Shown: positions 35,515 through 44,017 of the stretch, one piece after another
Layout of the letters: each line of letters starts with the position of its first letter
Position numbering within the stretch: the stretch's first letter is position 1
Origin: a bacterium
GTDB taxonomy: Bacteria; Desulfobacterota; Binatia; DP-6
Length of the DNA: 64,000 bases
NCBI GenBank assembly: GCA_026129405.1
Contig: JAHCID010000007.1
Span: forward strand, 207,393-271,392
Direction of reading: 5' to 3'
Notes under the pieces: model-generated
The model's input: the letters and a program-made list of their open reading frames with translations, nothing else
What the model was told of the DNA's origin: nothing
Database searches by the model: none
Translations under genes and position numbers: made by a program

Positions 35515-35938
35515 GCTGACCGTCCGGATCGAGCACGAACGCCGCACCCGACTGCCACTCGGGGAAGTGGATCACCGTCTCCTCGAGCACCCGCTCGCCC
35601 GCGGCGCGCAGCGCGGCCAGCGTCGCCGGCAGGTCGGCGACGCGAAACGACAGATGCGTCAGCCCCGGCTCGTGCATGGTGCGCTCGCGCGGCGGCGGCG
35701 GCGGCGGGCTCGCGAACTGGAGCAGCTCGAGCCGCACCCCGTCACGCACGAGGTAGACGGCGCGGAGATCGGTGTCGCGCAGGCGCAGCAGGGTGTCGGT
35801 CGGCTGGCCCATGACGTGCAGCTCGTGCTCGGGCTCGAAGCCGAGCAGATCGCGATAGTAGCGCAGCGCGCGCTGGAGATCGCGCACGCAGAGGCCGACG
35901 TGGCTGAGACGCTGGAGCGGGACCGACCCGTGGCTCAC
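35462..35938 (-). CDS. VOC-family (glyoxalase/dioxygenase-fold) protein
   Basis: The 158-residue product has two beta-alpha-beta-beta-beta modules. The metal-ligand positions are His in LSHVGLCVRDL and Glu in VRLELLQFA in the first module, and His in LTHLSFRV and Glu in GQLIELVQA in the second. The GTG start at 35938 has an AGGAG ribosome site 7 bases upstream and overlaps the stop of the gene before it (GTGA). It could be a lactoylglutathione lyase, methylmalonyl-CoA epimerase or related isomerase. The ELVQAPGD ending with few other clues leaves the reaction open. Confidence 0.8.
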   Translation of the reverse strand: MSHGSVPLQRLSHVGLCVRDLQRALRYYRDLLGFEPEHELHVMGQPTDTLLRLRDTDLRAVYLVRDGVRLELLQFASPPPPPPRERTMHEPGLTHLSFRVADLPATLAALRAAGERVLEETVIHFPEWQSGAAFVLDPDGQLIELVQAPGDPSAPPRA

Positions 35939-36294
35939 GACGCAACTCCTTCCGCAAAGCCGCCCGGCAGCGCCGCCGGGACGTGACGCGGGAACGCCAC
36001 CCGCAGCACGCGGGCGTCGCACCCCACCGGCACCGCCGCCGTCACCTCGACGTCGGGCTTGCCGACCAGGTCGACCACCGCGAGCTTCACCGGGCCATGC
36101 TCCGCCCGCAGGCGCGCCGTCCGCAGGAGGCGCCGGATCGCGCGGTAGAGCCGCTGGCCCGACGCGGGCAGCCACACCGGCTCGGAGCGACCGAGCCGGA
36201 TCGCGAGCCCGGCGGCGGCGAGCGCGTCGGCCTCGGCGCGCAGCGCGCGGGCGAGCGCACAGTGGAGGCAGGTCCGCGGCGGGTCGACTACCAT
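35935..36294 (-). CDS. hypothetical protein between plsC and the VOC gene
   Basis: This 119-residue protein starts at an ATG that overlaps the stop of plsC, and its TGA overlaps the GTG of the VOC gene, so the three are one operon. It has two Cys near the N terminus (TCLHCALA) and a helical middle (LYRAIRRLLRTARLRAE) that faintly recalls the N-box helix of histidine-kinase ATPase domains. No ATP-binding motif follows. I do not assign a function. Confidence 0.6.
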   Translation of the reverse strand: MVVDPPRTCLHCALARALRAEADALAAAGLAIRLGRSEPVWLPASGQRLYRAIRRLLRTARLRAEHGPVKLAVVDLVGKPDVEVTAAVPVGCDARVLRVAFPRHVPAALPGGFAEGVAS

Positions 36295-37043
36295 CCCGTG
36301 TGGTGTCGCTCGATCGCGGCGCGCACCTGCGCCGCGATCCGATCGCGGTCGTCGAAGCCGAGCCCCACGGTCGGAATCGGCTGCTCGATGACGAGCTCGA
36401 CGTCGCCCGGCAGCACGGTGAGCCGGCTCCCCTTCGGCATCAGCCGGCGCGTCCCACGGCAGCACACCGGCACGACCGGCAGGCCGAGGCGGATTGCGGT
36501 GACGAACGCGCCCTTCTTGAACGGCTGGAGACGCCCGTCACGGCTGCGCGTGCCCTCCGGGAACACGACGAACGAGTCGTGCGCGGAGCGGACGCGGTTC
36601 AGCGCCGCGATCGCGTCGGCGGTGTTGTCGCGGTCGATCGGGATCATGCCGAGCGAGTCGAGCACGGCACCGACGACGGGATGGCGCCAGAGGCTGCGCT
36701 TGGCGGCGAAGCGCGTGGCGCCCGGCAGGTGCCCGAGCAGCGCGAGGATGTCGAGGTGGCTCTGGTGGTTCGGCGCGAAGACGTACGAGACGCCCGGCTC
36801 GAGCCGCTCGAGACCCGTCACCCCGACGCGGACGCCGAGCATCGCCTCGAGCGTGCGGGCGCGGGCCTTCGCGAAGCGCCAGGCCATGCCCCGGCTGCGG
36901 CTCACGCGGTGCAGGCCCACCGCCACCGCCGCCATCCCCACCAGCATGCCGCGGAATACGAAGGGAGAGAGCGCGACACGCAGGGAGCGTACGTCCGGCG
37001 CCGGTCCCACCGTCGCGGCGGCACTCTGCACGCGCTCGGTCAT
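36288..37043 (-). CDS. plsC: 1-acyl-sn-glycerol-3-phosphate acyltransferase
   Basis: This 251-residue member of the PlsC family has the catalytic NHQSHLD (H-x4-D, residues 92-98) and FPEGTRSRDG (161-170) motifs. A hydrophobic N-terminal stretch (about 27-47) may anchor it to the inner membrane. It transfers an acyl chain to lysophosphatidic acid in phospholipid synthesis. It heads an overlapping three-gene operon with an unknown protein and a VOC-family protein. Confidence 0.88.
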   Translation of the reverse strand: MTERVQSAAATVGPAPDVRSLRVALSPFVFRGMLVGMAAVAVGLHRVSRSRGMAWRFAKARARTLEAMLGVRVGVTGLERLEPGVSYVFAPNHQSHLDILALLGHLPGATRFAAKRSLWRHPVVGAVLDSLGMIPIDRDNTADAIAALNRVRSAHDSFVVFPEGTRSRDGRLQPFKKGAFVTAIRLGLPVVPVCCRGTRRLMPKGSRLTVLPGDVELVIEQPIPTVGLGFDDRDRIAAQVRAAIERHHTGW

Positions 37044-37127
37044 GACCGAGCCCTGCCTACCAGCTTCCGCCGGACGTAGCGACTCCCGAACGCGGCCGGC
37101 GACGCGCTCGGGAGCCGCGGGACGGCC

Positions 37128-39599
37128 TCACTGCGGGTCGCAGGGCCCGGTGCAGAAGTTCTGGATGGTGCCGTCCGTGCGCAGGAAGGCGTCGATCTGC
37201 GCCTGGATCGCCGGGAGCGCCCGCATCGCGCCGTGGGCGTCGTTGTCCGCCGGCGGGATGTTGGTGAGCGGGACGGGACCGTAGTGGCCGTCGGACTCGA
37301 CGAATGCCGAGCCGTCGAACGGCGCCGTCAGCTCGGGGATGTCGAAGTAGCTGGTCACCACCGGCGCCACCTGCGGGATGCCCATCGAGCGCACCATGAT
37401 CTCGGTGCCGAGGTTCGCGACCTCGTCGTCGCTGGTCGCCATGTGGATGAGGAGCTTGTGCGGCGGCGTGTTCGGGACGCTGCCGGCGAGCGTCGTGTGG
37501 TACCAGCCGTTCGGCTCCGAGCGATCCCAGATCTGCTGGATCAGCGGCAGCGTCGCGTGCCGCGTGATCGCGTCGGGATAGGCGCCGCGCAGCACGGCGA
37601 AGTACGGATCGAAGTCGCGGCTGCGGTGGAGGAGCGTCGAGTAGTTCGCCGCCGGCACGCCGAGGACGCCGCGCGTGGCCTCCTGCGAGAGCGCCATCAC
37701 GATGCCGCCCTCGATGCCGCCCTGGCTGATGCCGTAGTAGAAGACGTCCGAGGTGTCGATGATCGGCGTGCCCGAGTAGACGAACGCCGGGTGCGTCACG
37801 AAGCCGTTCGGCGACTTCAGCAGGCGGGCCAGGATCAGCTGGTTCAGCACGCCCTGATGCAGGCGTTCGGAGAGCTTCCCGAACCCGGAGAGGTCGCTGA
37901 TGAAGCCGAAGACCACCGGCAGGTCGGCGCTCGAGAAGCCCTGCCAGTCGGTGGCCGCCATGACGAAGCCGTAGGTGTTGGCGAGGGTGCGGAGGTTGCC
38001 GGCCGTTACCTCGCTGCCCGAGCCGAGGAGGCCGTGGCCGTAGAAGATCGCGCGGCCCGGCGTCGGCCCAGCCGTCAGGCTGCACGGGATCGAGACCGTG
38101 AACGGCACGTCGGTGGCGAAGCCGTTCTGCACCGGGAGGTTCGTCGTGGCGTTCAGGTTCAGCACCGAGCCCGGGCCGTTGAAGGTGGTATAGAGCGGCA
38201 CCGTGTAGCGGCCGGTGACGCGCCGGCAGATGCGCTGCGGAACGTCGCCCGGGAACGGGTTGTCGGTGACGCTGTCGACGACGAACGCCGGCGCCGCCGA
38301 GCCCGCGAGGTAGCCTGCGAAGGTCTCGTCGCGCATGTGCAGCAGGTAGCGCTGCACGGACGCGTCGCTGGTGGTGGTGAAGTCCCACGCCAGCTGGAGG
38401 TTCGACCGCGAGACGCCGCAGTCGTTCTCGAGCTTGGCGAAGATCGCGTCGAAGGTCGGGCGCCGCGCCTCGACGGCCGCGTTGCCCGACGGCGTACCGC
38501 CGCGCAGCGCCGCGAACGCCGTCGACGGCGCGATCGGATCGCCGTTCTGGCCGACGAGACCGCGCAGCGCGACGATGTAGCGCGTCCCGCTCTTCAGACG
38601 CACGCCCGGACGGATGAGGAACAGCTGATCCGGCGGCGCGACCGGGGTGACGCCGTCGGTACCGATGCTGACGTCGTTCTCGCCGAAGTGCGAGACGCGC
38701 TGGCAGCCGGCAGCGTCGGCCTCGATGAGCACCGTCGGGCTCGACGGCGCGAGCGAGGCGGCGAAGTTCGTGAGCGGCGGCACGTTCGACGCCGCGAGGT
38801 TCACGCCCTGCGGCCAGTAGACCTGGATCGTCGGCCCGGCGCTGAAGCCGTCGAGCACGTTGTACGGCGTGGGATCGATGTGAACGCCGCTGGCGTTGGC
38901 GGGCAGGACCTCGCGCGGATAGGCGACGCGCTTGCCGGTCGCGGTCGACGCGTCGTTACGCAGGAAGTGGCTCGACGGATACGGGAACATGCAGTCGCGC
39001 CCGGAGTACGCGCCGTCGCTGACGTTCAGCAGCTCGCAGCCCGACTTGACGCCGCACAGCGTGCTGTCGCTCGACTTGGCGCACTTCAGCTTCGCGCCCT
39101 TCACCGTGCAGCCGACGCTGCACGTACGCGCGCAGCCGCCGTTCGCGCCGACGACGAGACGCAGGGCGCCGGCGCGGTTGGCGCCGGCGATCGCCGCGCC
39201 CTTGCGCTTCACGAGCAGCTTGCGCGTCCCCGCCGGCCCGTTCTTGACGAGGACGAAGGTGACGCCGCCGTGGGCGCCGGTGTTGTCCTTGAAGCGCACG
39301 CCGTTCGCGACCGGCGCGAACGACGCCGCCGGGATCGTCGCGGTCCACAGCTGGTTCGCCGGATCGGCCTCGGGCTCGTACGCCAGCGTCAGCGTGAGGC
39401 TCGTCGACAACCCGCCGCTCACGTCGGGCAGGCCGGGACCCGCGAAGACGTCGCCGCGGAACCGCAGGCGCGTGCGGTCGGTCGAGAGGCTCAGCTTGCG
39501 CGCGCGCACGCCGCCGCAGCTGGACGGCGTCTCGGCCAGCGCCGGCAGCGACGTGGCGAGCACGGCGAGCGCGAGGATCGACGAGAGGAGCATCCGCAT
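37128..39599 (-). CDS. large secreted protein with an alpha/beta-hydrolase-like domain
   Basis: The protein has 823 residues. A signal peptide (1-22, ending in PALAE) is followed by a Cys-containing beta domain (about 25-180, with CARTCSVGC and AKSSDSTLCGVKSGC). The C-terminal half resembles an alpha/beta hydrolase: GRAIFYGHGLLGSGSE, TDWQGFSSADL, and the nucleophile elbow YYGISQGGIEGGI. A candidate acid/His region lies near MATSDDEVAN and DAHGAM. It is probably an extracellular esterase or lipase of unknown substrate. The style, a short Cys-rich N-terminal domain followed by a hydrolase, recurs in other secreted proteins of this window. Confidence 0.7.
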   Translation of the reverse strand: MRMLLSSILALAVLATSLPALAETPSSCGGVRARKLSLSTDRTRLRFRGDVFAGPGLPDVSGGLSTSLTLTLAYEPEADPANQLWTATIPAASFAPVANGVRFKDNTGAHGGVTFVLVKNGPAGTRKLLVKRKGAAIAGANRAGALRLVVGANGGCARTCSVGCTVKGAKLKCAKSSDSTLCGVKSGCELLNVSDGAYSGRDCMFPYPSSHFLRNDASTATGKRVAYPREVLPANASGVHIDPTPYNVLDGFSAGPTIQVYWPQGVNLAASNVPPLTNFAASLAPSSPTVLIEADAAGCQRVSHFGENDVSIGTDGVTPVAPPDQLFLIRPGVRLKSGTRYIVALRGLVGQNGDPIAPSTAFAALRGGTPSGNAAVEARRPTFDAIFAKLENDCGVSRSNLQLAWDFTTTSDASVQRYLLHMRDETFAGYLAGSAAPAFVVDSVTDNPFPGDVPQRICRRVTGRYTVPLYTTFNGPGSVLNLNATTNLPVQNGFATDVPFTVSIPCSLTAGPTPGRAIFYGHGLLGSGSEVTAGNLRTLANTYGFVMAATDWQGFSSADLPVVFGFISDLSGFGKLSERLHQGVLNQLILARLLKSPNGFVTHPAFVYSGTPIIDTSDVFYYGISQGGIEGGIVMALSQEATRGVLGVPAANYSTLLHRSRDFDPYFAVLRGAYPDAITRHATLPLIQQIWDRSEPNGWYHTTLAGSVPNTPPHKLLIHMATSDDEVANLGTEIMVRSMGIPQVAPVVTSYFDIPELTAPFDGSAFVESDGHYGPVPLTNIPPADNDAHGAMRALPAIQAQIDAFLRTDGTIQNFCTGPCDPQ

Positions 39600-39632
39600 G
39601 CGCGGGTGCTACCACGCCCGGACGCCGACGCG

Positions 39633-40880
39633 TCAATCGAAATCGCGGGCGAGTCGGCCGCCCGCCGCGGCGCGCGAAAGCCCGTCCGGCGCGGTCACGA
39701 GGACGCCGTAACGCCGGCCGCCGACGAGCCGGTCCTCGGCCGCCGGCCCGACCAGCAGGCCGGCGCCGGCGGCCATGCCGCTCAGCACGCCCGAGCTCTG
39801 CGACGCCATCGGCGCCGCCTCGAAGCCCTCGCCGCTCTGCGTCAGCCGCACGCGCACGAACTCGGTGAGGGCCTTCGCCTTCCTCTGGTCGGCGACCAGC
39901 GTCGCCTCGACGCACGGGAGGTGCAGCAGCCGATGGCCGGCGAGCCGGCGCAGCGCCGGCCGCACGTAGACCGCGAAGCAGACCAGCGCCGACACCGGAT
40001 TGCCCGGCAGCCCGAACCACAGGCACGCGCCGCGCGTCCCGAACGTCAGCGGCTTGCCCGGCTTCTGCGCGACCTTCCAGAAGCGGCGCTCGACGCCGAG
40101 CGCGTCGAGCGCCTCCTTCACGAAGTCGTACTCGCCGACCGACACGCCGCCGGTCGAGAGCACGACGTCGGCACGGGCGGCCTCGTCGAGGCGGTCGCGG
40201 ATGTCGTCGAAGCGGTCGCGCACGATCGGTAGGACGACCGCCTCGCCGCCGGCTTCCCGCACCGCGCCGACGAGCGCGTAGGCGTTGCTGTTCACGACCT
40301 GGCCGAGCCCCGGCTCCTCGTCGACCTCGACCAGCTCCGCGCCGGTGGCGACGATCGCGACCCGCGGGCGGCGGTGCACGGTGACGGTCGCGCGTCCCAC
40401 CGAGGCCAGCACGCCGAGGTCGGCCGGCCCGATGCGCGTGCCGGCCGCCAGCACGACGGCACCGACGGCCACGTCCTCGCCCGCGAGGCGCACGTTCTGC
40501 CCCGGCGTGGCGGCGACCGCGATCGTGACCACGCCGTCCGCCGAGCTGGTGTCCTCGACCTTCACGACCGTGTCGGTGCCGTCGGGAATCACCGAGCCGG
40601 TGAAGATCTTCGCGGCGGCTCCCGGCGGGACCGCGCCGCCGAGGAGGCTCCCCGCGGGCGCGCTGCCGACGACGCGCAGGCGGGCGCCGGCAGCCGCGAC
40701 GTCGGCCGCACGCACCGCGAAGCCGTCCATCGCCGAGTTCGCGGCGGCGGGTACCGCGCGCGTCGAGACCACGTCGTCCGCCGCCACCCGCCCGAGCGCA
40801 TCGCCGAGGAGGACGCGCTCGGTGCCGAGCACCGGCGTCGCCGCGAGCACGTGTCGGAGGGCGTCGCCGACGGAGATCAC
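39633..40880 (-). CDS. moeA: molybdopterin molybdotransferase
   Basis: This 415-residue protein is a standard MoeA. AMDGFAV lies in the N-terminal domain, FTGSVIPDGTDTVVKVED in the central region, LSTGGVSVGEYDF is the MPT-binding loop and FGLPGNPVSALVCF follows it. It inserts molybdate into adenylated molybdopterin. No other moa/mob genes are seen in the window. The gene is divergent from an alpha/beta hydrolase across a 62-base gap. Confidence 0.93.
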   Translation of the reverse strand: MISVGDALRHVLAATPVLGTERVLLGDALGRVAADDVVSTRAVPAAANSAMDGFAVRAADVAAAGARLRVVGSAPAGSLLGGAVPPGAAAKIFTGSVIPDGTDTVVKVEDTSSADGVVTIAVAATPGQNVRLAGEDVAVGAVVLAAGTRIGPADLGVLASVGRATVTVHRRPRVAIVATGAELVEVDEEPGLGQVVNSNAYALVGAVREAGGEAVVLPIVRDRFDDIRDRLDEAARADVVLSTGGVSVGEYDFVKEALDALGVERRFWKVAQKPGKPLTFGTRGACLWFGLPGNPVSALVCFAVYVRPALRRLAGHRLLHLPCVEATLVADQRKAKALTEFVRVRLTQSGEGFEAAPMASQSSGVLSGMAAGAGLLVGPAAEDRLVGGRRYGVLVTAPDGLSRAAAGGRLARDFD

Positions 40881-40942
40881 GCGCCCGCGATAGCCGGCGT
40901 CGCCGGGTGGCGCAATCGACGCGCGTCGGCTACGCGGGCCGC

Positions 40943-41758
40943 ATGCCCGTCGCCCGCGACGTCCACGCCACCCTGCGCTCCCGGCGCTTTCACTGGCTCG
41001 ACTGGGGCCGGCCCGGCGCCCGCCCGCTCCTCCTCCTGCACGGCGCGGCGCAGACCGCGCACAGCTTCGACGAGGTGGCGCCCGACCTCGCCCGCGACCA
41101 TCACGTGGTCGCGCTCGACCAGCGCGGCCACGGCGACAGCGACTGGGCGCCGCGCTACGAGCGCGCCGACTTCGCGGGCGACATCGAGGCCGTCCTCGGC
41201 CGTCTCGGCTGGGCGCAGGCGACGCTCGTCGCCATGAGCCTCGGCGGTCTCAACGCGATCGCCTACGCCGCCGCGCGGCCGGCGCGCGTACGCGGCCTCG
41301 TCGTCGTCGACGTCGTGCCCACCGTCGCCGAAACGGGCAAGCAGCAGATCGCCGCGCAGCTCGCGGTGCGCGACTTCCCATCGTTCGACGACGCGGTCGA
41401 GCAGATGCACGCCTTCAACCCGCGCCGCACGAAGGAGAACCTGCGCGACCGCCTGTGCCACGCACTGCGCCCCCGCCCCGACGGCACGTGGACCTACAAG
41501 TTCGACCCCGAGATCGCCGCCGGCACGCGCGACCTCGAGGGCCTGTGGCGCGCGGTCGCACGCCTGCGCTGTCCCGTGCTGCTGGTGCGCGGCGCCGAGA
41601 GCCCGATCCTCGCCCGCGAGGGCGCCGAGCAGCTGCTGCGCACGGTGCCGGGCAGCGCGGCCGTCGAGGTCGCGGGCGCCGGCCACTCGGTGATGGGCGA
41701 CAACCCGCCGGGCTTCCTCGCCGCGGTGCGCCCGTTCCTGCACCGCTTCCGGCTCTAG
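40943..41758 (+). CDS. alpha/beta hydrolase
   Basis: This 271-residue alpha/beta hydrolase has LLLLHGAAQTAHS, DQRGHGDSDWAPR, the nucleophile Ser in AMSLGG and the catalytic His in AGHSVMGDNP. The acid is probably the Glu/Asp near LVRGAESPIL. Relatives include meta-cleavage product hydrolases and esterases. The ATG at 40943 is preferred over 40907 because the conserved HATLRSRRFHW segment begins just after it. It ends 13 bases before the convergent histidine kinase. Confidence 0.85.
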   Translation: MPVARDVHATLRSRRFHWLDWGRPGARPLLLLHGAAQTAHSFDEVAPDLARDHHVVALDQRGHGDSDWAPRYERADFAGDIEAVLGRLGWAQATLVAMSLGGLNAIAYAAARPARVRGLVVVDVVPTVAETGKQQIAAQLAVRDFPSFDDAVEQMHAFNPRRTKENLRDRLCHALRPRPDGTWTYKFDPEIAAGTRDLEGLWRAVARLRCPVLLVRGAESPILAREGAEQLLRTVPGSAAVEVAGAGHSVMGDNPPGFLAAVRPFLHRFRL

Positions 41759-41771
41759 TCGGCGTCCCGCG

Positions 41772-43451
41772 TCACGCGCCCGGCAGCCGGATGTGCACGC
41801 GCGTGCCGCGGCCCGGCGCCGAGTCGATCGCCAGCGAGCCGCCGAGGACGCCGAGCAGGCGCGACACGATGGCGAGGCCGAGACCCGTGCCGGCGGCCGG
41901 TCCGCTGCCGTGAACGAAGGGCTCCGTCACCTGGCGGGCGAGCACGGTGTCCATGCCCGGGCCGGTGTCGGCGACGGTGACGTCGACGGCCTCGCCGACG
42001 CGCGCCGCGACCAGACGCACGCAGCCCGCCTGCGTGAACTTCGCGGCGTTCACCAGTACGTTGACGAGCACCTGGCGCAGTCGCTCGCGGTCGGTGCGCG
42101 CCACCGCGTCGCTGGCGATGGTCATGTCGAACGCGACGGGGCGATCGCGCAGGAGCGCCTCCATCATCTCGCGCAGGCCGTCGGTGAGCTCGCCGAGGTG
42201 GACGGGGAGCAGCGTGCAGCTGAGCTTGCCCTGCTCGATGCGCGCGAGGTCGAGAAGGTCGTTGACGAGCGTCAGCTGGCTCGCGGCGGTGCGCTCCATG
42301 CGGCGCAGCGTGTCGCGCTGCTCGGTGGTGACGGCGCCGAACGTCTCCTCGCCGAGGAGCTGCGTGTAGCCGAGCAGCACGTTGAGCGGCGTGCGCAGGT
42401 CGTGCGACACGCTCGCGAGGAACTCGCTCTTCGCCGCGCTCGCCTGGCGCAGCTCCTCGACGACGAGCCCCTTGCGCAGCGCGACCGTGGTGATGGCGCC
42501 GAGGAGGCGCGCGTCCTCCTCGTCCGTCGGCTTGAAGCGGAACGGCTCCTCGACGTCCGTCACCGTGAGCACGCCGAGCCAGCCGGCGGCGTCGACCAGC
42601 GGGATGATCAGCACCGACGCCGCGCCGGACGCCGCCGCGATCGCCCCCCGGAAGTAGGCGCTGTGGCGGTAGTCGTTCACGATGAGCGGCTGGCCCGTGC
42701 GCAGCGGCTCCTCGAAGGCGGCCTCGCCGGTCACCACGAGGCGTGTCGGGACCGAGGTCGGGAACGAGCCGGCGCGGCCGCGCAGGTGGAGCTCGTCGCC
42801 GCGCAGCAGGAGCAGCGCCGAGCGCGTCGCCCGGAAGAGCGCGCGGCTGGCGGCGCACACGCGCTCGGCCATGCGGTCGACGTCGTCGGCGCCGACGACG
42901 GCGGCGGCCCAGGTCGCGAGGCGGGCGCGCCGTTCGGCGAGCCGCGCCTGCTCGGCCTCGAGGCGGGCGGTGTGCACGAGGAGCGCCGCGTGCGGCGCGA
43001 CCTCCCCGAGCGCGTGCAGGGCCTCGGGTCCGAACCCCGGACCGTCGTGCACGCCGCAGCTGAGCGCGCCCTCCCCGCTTCCCTCGTAGATCATCGGCGC
43101 CACCGCCAGCTCGCGCAGCTCGGCCAGGCGCAGCATGGTCTCGATGTCCGGGGGCACGGCCCCGCGGACGAGGTGCAGCGGCCGTCCCTCGAGGAGCGCC
43201 GCATGGCCCGGGAACGCCTCCGGGCCGTACCCACGCTGCGCGAAGGTCTCGACCACCGAGGCGGGCGTGCCGACGTCGGCGGCGGGCAGGAAGAGGCCGC
43301 GCCGGCGCGAGAGCATGTAGACGGTCACGCGCTCGCAGCCGAGCCCGGTCCGGATGCCTCGGGCCAGGCGCCCGAGCAGGTCGGGGTACCCGCGCGCGTC
43401 GCGCACGGCGGCCAGCACGGCACCGAGGACGCGCAGAGTCTCGGGATCCAT
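41772..43451 (-). CDS. double-GAF sensor histidine kinase (orphan)
   Basis: The protein has 559 residues. Two GAF-like domains (about 20-160 and 175-325) are followed by HisKA with His350 in SVSHDLRTPLN and HATPase_c with NVLVNAAKF, DTGPGMD and GTGLGLAI. No membrane segment is present. GAF domains bind small ligands such as cyclic nucleotides, heme or chromophores. GAF1 has HLVRGAVPPD but no recognised chromophore Cys. There is no response regulator next to it, so it must signal to a distant partner. Its start at 43451 is divergent from the deazaflavin-reductase-like gene. Confidence 0.9.
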   Translation of the reverse strand: MDPETLRVLGAVLAAVRDARGYPDLLGRLARGIRTGLGCERVTVYMLSRRRGLFLPAADVGTPASVVETFAQRGYGPEAFPGHAALLEGRPLHLVRGAVPPDIETMLRLAELRELAVAPMIYEGSGEGALSCGVHDGPGFGPEALHALGEVAPHAALLVHTARLEAEQARLAERRARLATWAAAVVGADDVDRMAERVCAASRALFRATRSALLLLRGDELHLRGRAGSFPTSVPTRLVVTGEAAFEEPLRTGQPLIVNDYRHSAYFRGAIAAASGAASVLIIPLVDAAGWLGVLTVTDVEEPFRFKPTDEEDARLLGAITTVALRKGLVVEELRQASAAKSEFLASVSHDLRTPLNVLLGYTQLLGEETFGAVTTEQRDTLRRMERTAASQLTLVNDLLDLARIEQGKLSCTLLPVHLGELTDGLREMMEALLRDRPVAFDMTIASDAVARTDRERLRQVLVNVLVNAAKFTQAGCVRLVAARVGEAVDVTVADTGPGMDTVLARQVTEPFVHGSGPAAGTGLGLAIVSRLLGVLGGSLAIDSAPGRGTRVHIRLPGA

Positions 43452-43584
43452 GGACACGGATGTATCGGCCGGTTGCCTGCCGAATATGAATCGCCGCCCG
43501 CGGCCGAACGCCACGGGCAGATCGCGCGGCACCGCCCCCGTCAGCACATTGACACGCCGGCTCCCCATCGCGAAGGCTCCGCGC

Positions 43585-44004
43585 ATGCGGACGCTGCTCC
43601 GTCTCGCGGCCCTCGCCCTCGCCGTGTGCATGCTCGTGACGGCGATGGCGCTCGAAGGGGGCGAGGTCGTCGAGCTGCGGACCCGCGGGCCCGACGGTGC
43701 CGCGCGGGTGACGCGGGTCTGGATCGCCGACGACGGCGGCGCCGAGTGGATCGAGGCGGCGTCCCCCGAGCGGCCCTTTCTCGAGGACGTCGCCCGCGAC
43801 CCGGACGTAGCGCTGGTGCGCGGCGGCGCCGCGGAGCCGCGCCGGGCCACGATCGTAGCCGGTCCCGAGGGACACGCGCGCATCCGCGCCCTCCTGCGCC
43901 GCCGCTACGGCTGGGCCGACCGCTGGATCGGGATGCTCGCCGACACGTCCCGATCCGTCGCCGTCCGCCTCGAGCGCGAGTCGCCGCCCGTGCCGGCGTC
44001 GTGA
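43585..44004 (+). CDS. F420/deazaflavin-dependent reductase-like protein with hydrophobic N terminus
   Basis: This 139-residue protein resembles the split-barrel flavin/deazaflavin reductases of the DDN/DUF385 type: VVELRTRGPDGAARVTRVW near the N terminus and RRRYGWADRWIGML near the C terminus. An N-terminal hydrophobic stretch (MRTLLRLAALALAVCMLVTAMA) could be a signal or membrane anchor, which is unusual for the family but seen in some nitroreductase-like members. If it uses F420, it fits the F420-type oxidoreductases elsewhere in the window. The assignment rests on local pattern similarity. Confidence 0.6.
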   Translation: MRTLLRLAALALAVCMLVTAMALEGGEVVELRTRGPDGAARVTRVWIADDGGAEWIEAASPERPFLEDVARDPDVALVRGGAAEPRRATIVAGPEGHARIRALLRRRYGWADRWIGMLADTSRSVAVRLERESPPVPAS

Positions 44005-44017
44005 CGTCGGGGCGGCG

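Noticed and set aside
35935-36294. Histidine-kinase-like ATPase fragment
   Set aside because: Only one helix is similar; no nucleotide-binding G motifs follow.
37233-40232. 999-residue plus-strand frame opposite the secreted esterase-like protein and moeA
   Set aside because: Repetitive Arg/Val/Glu-rich translation typical of antisense frames in GC-rich genes.
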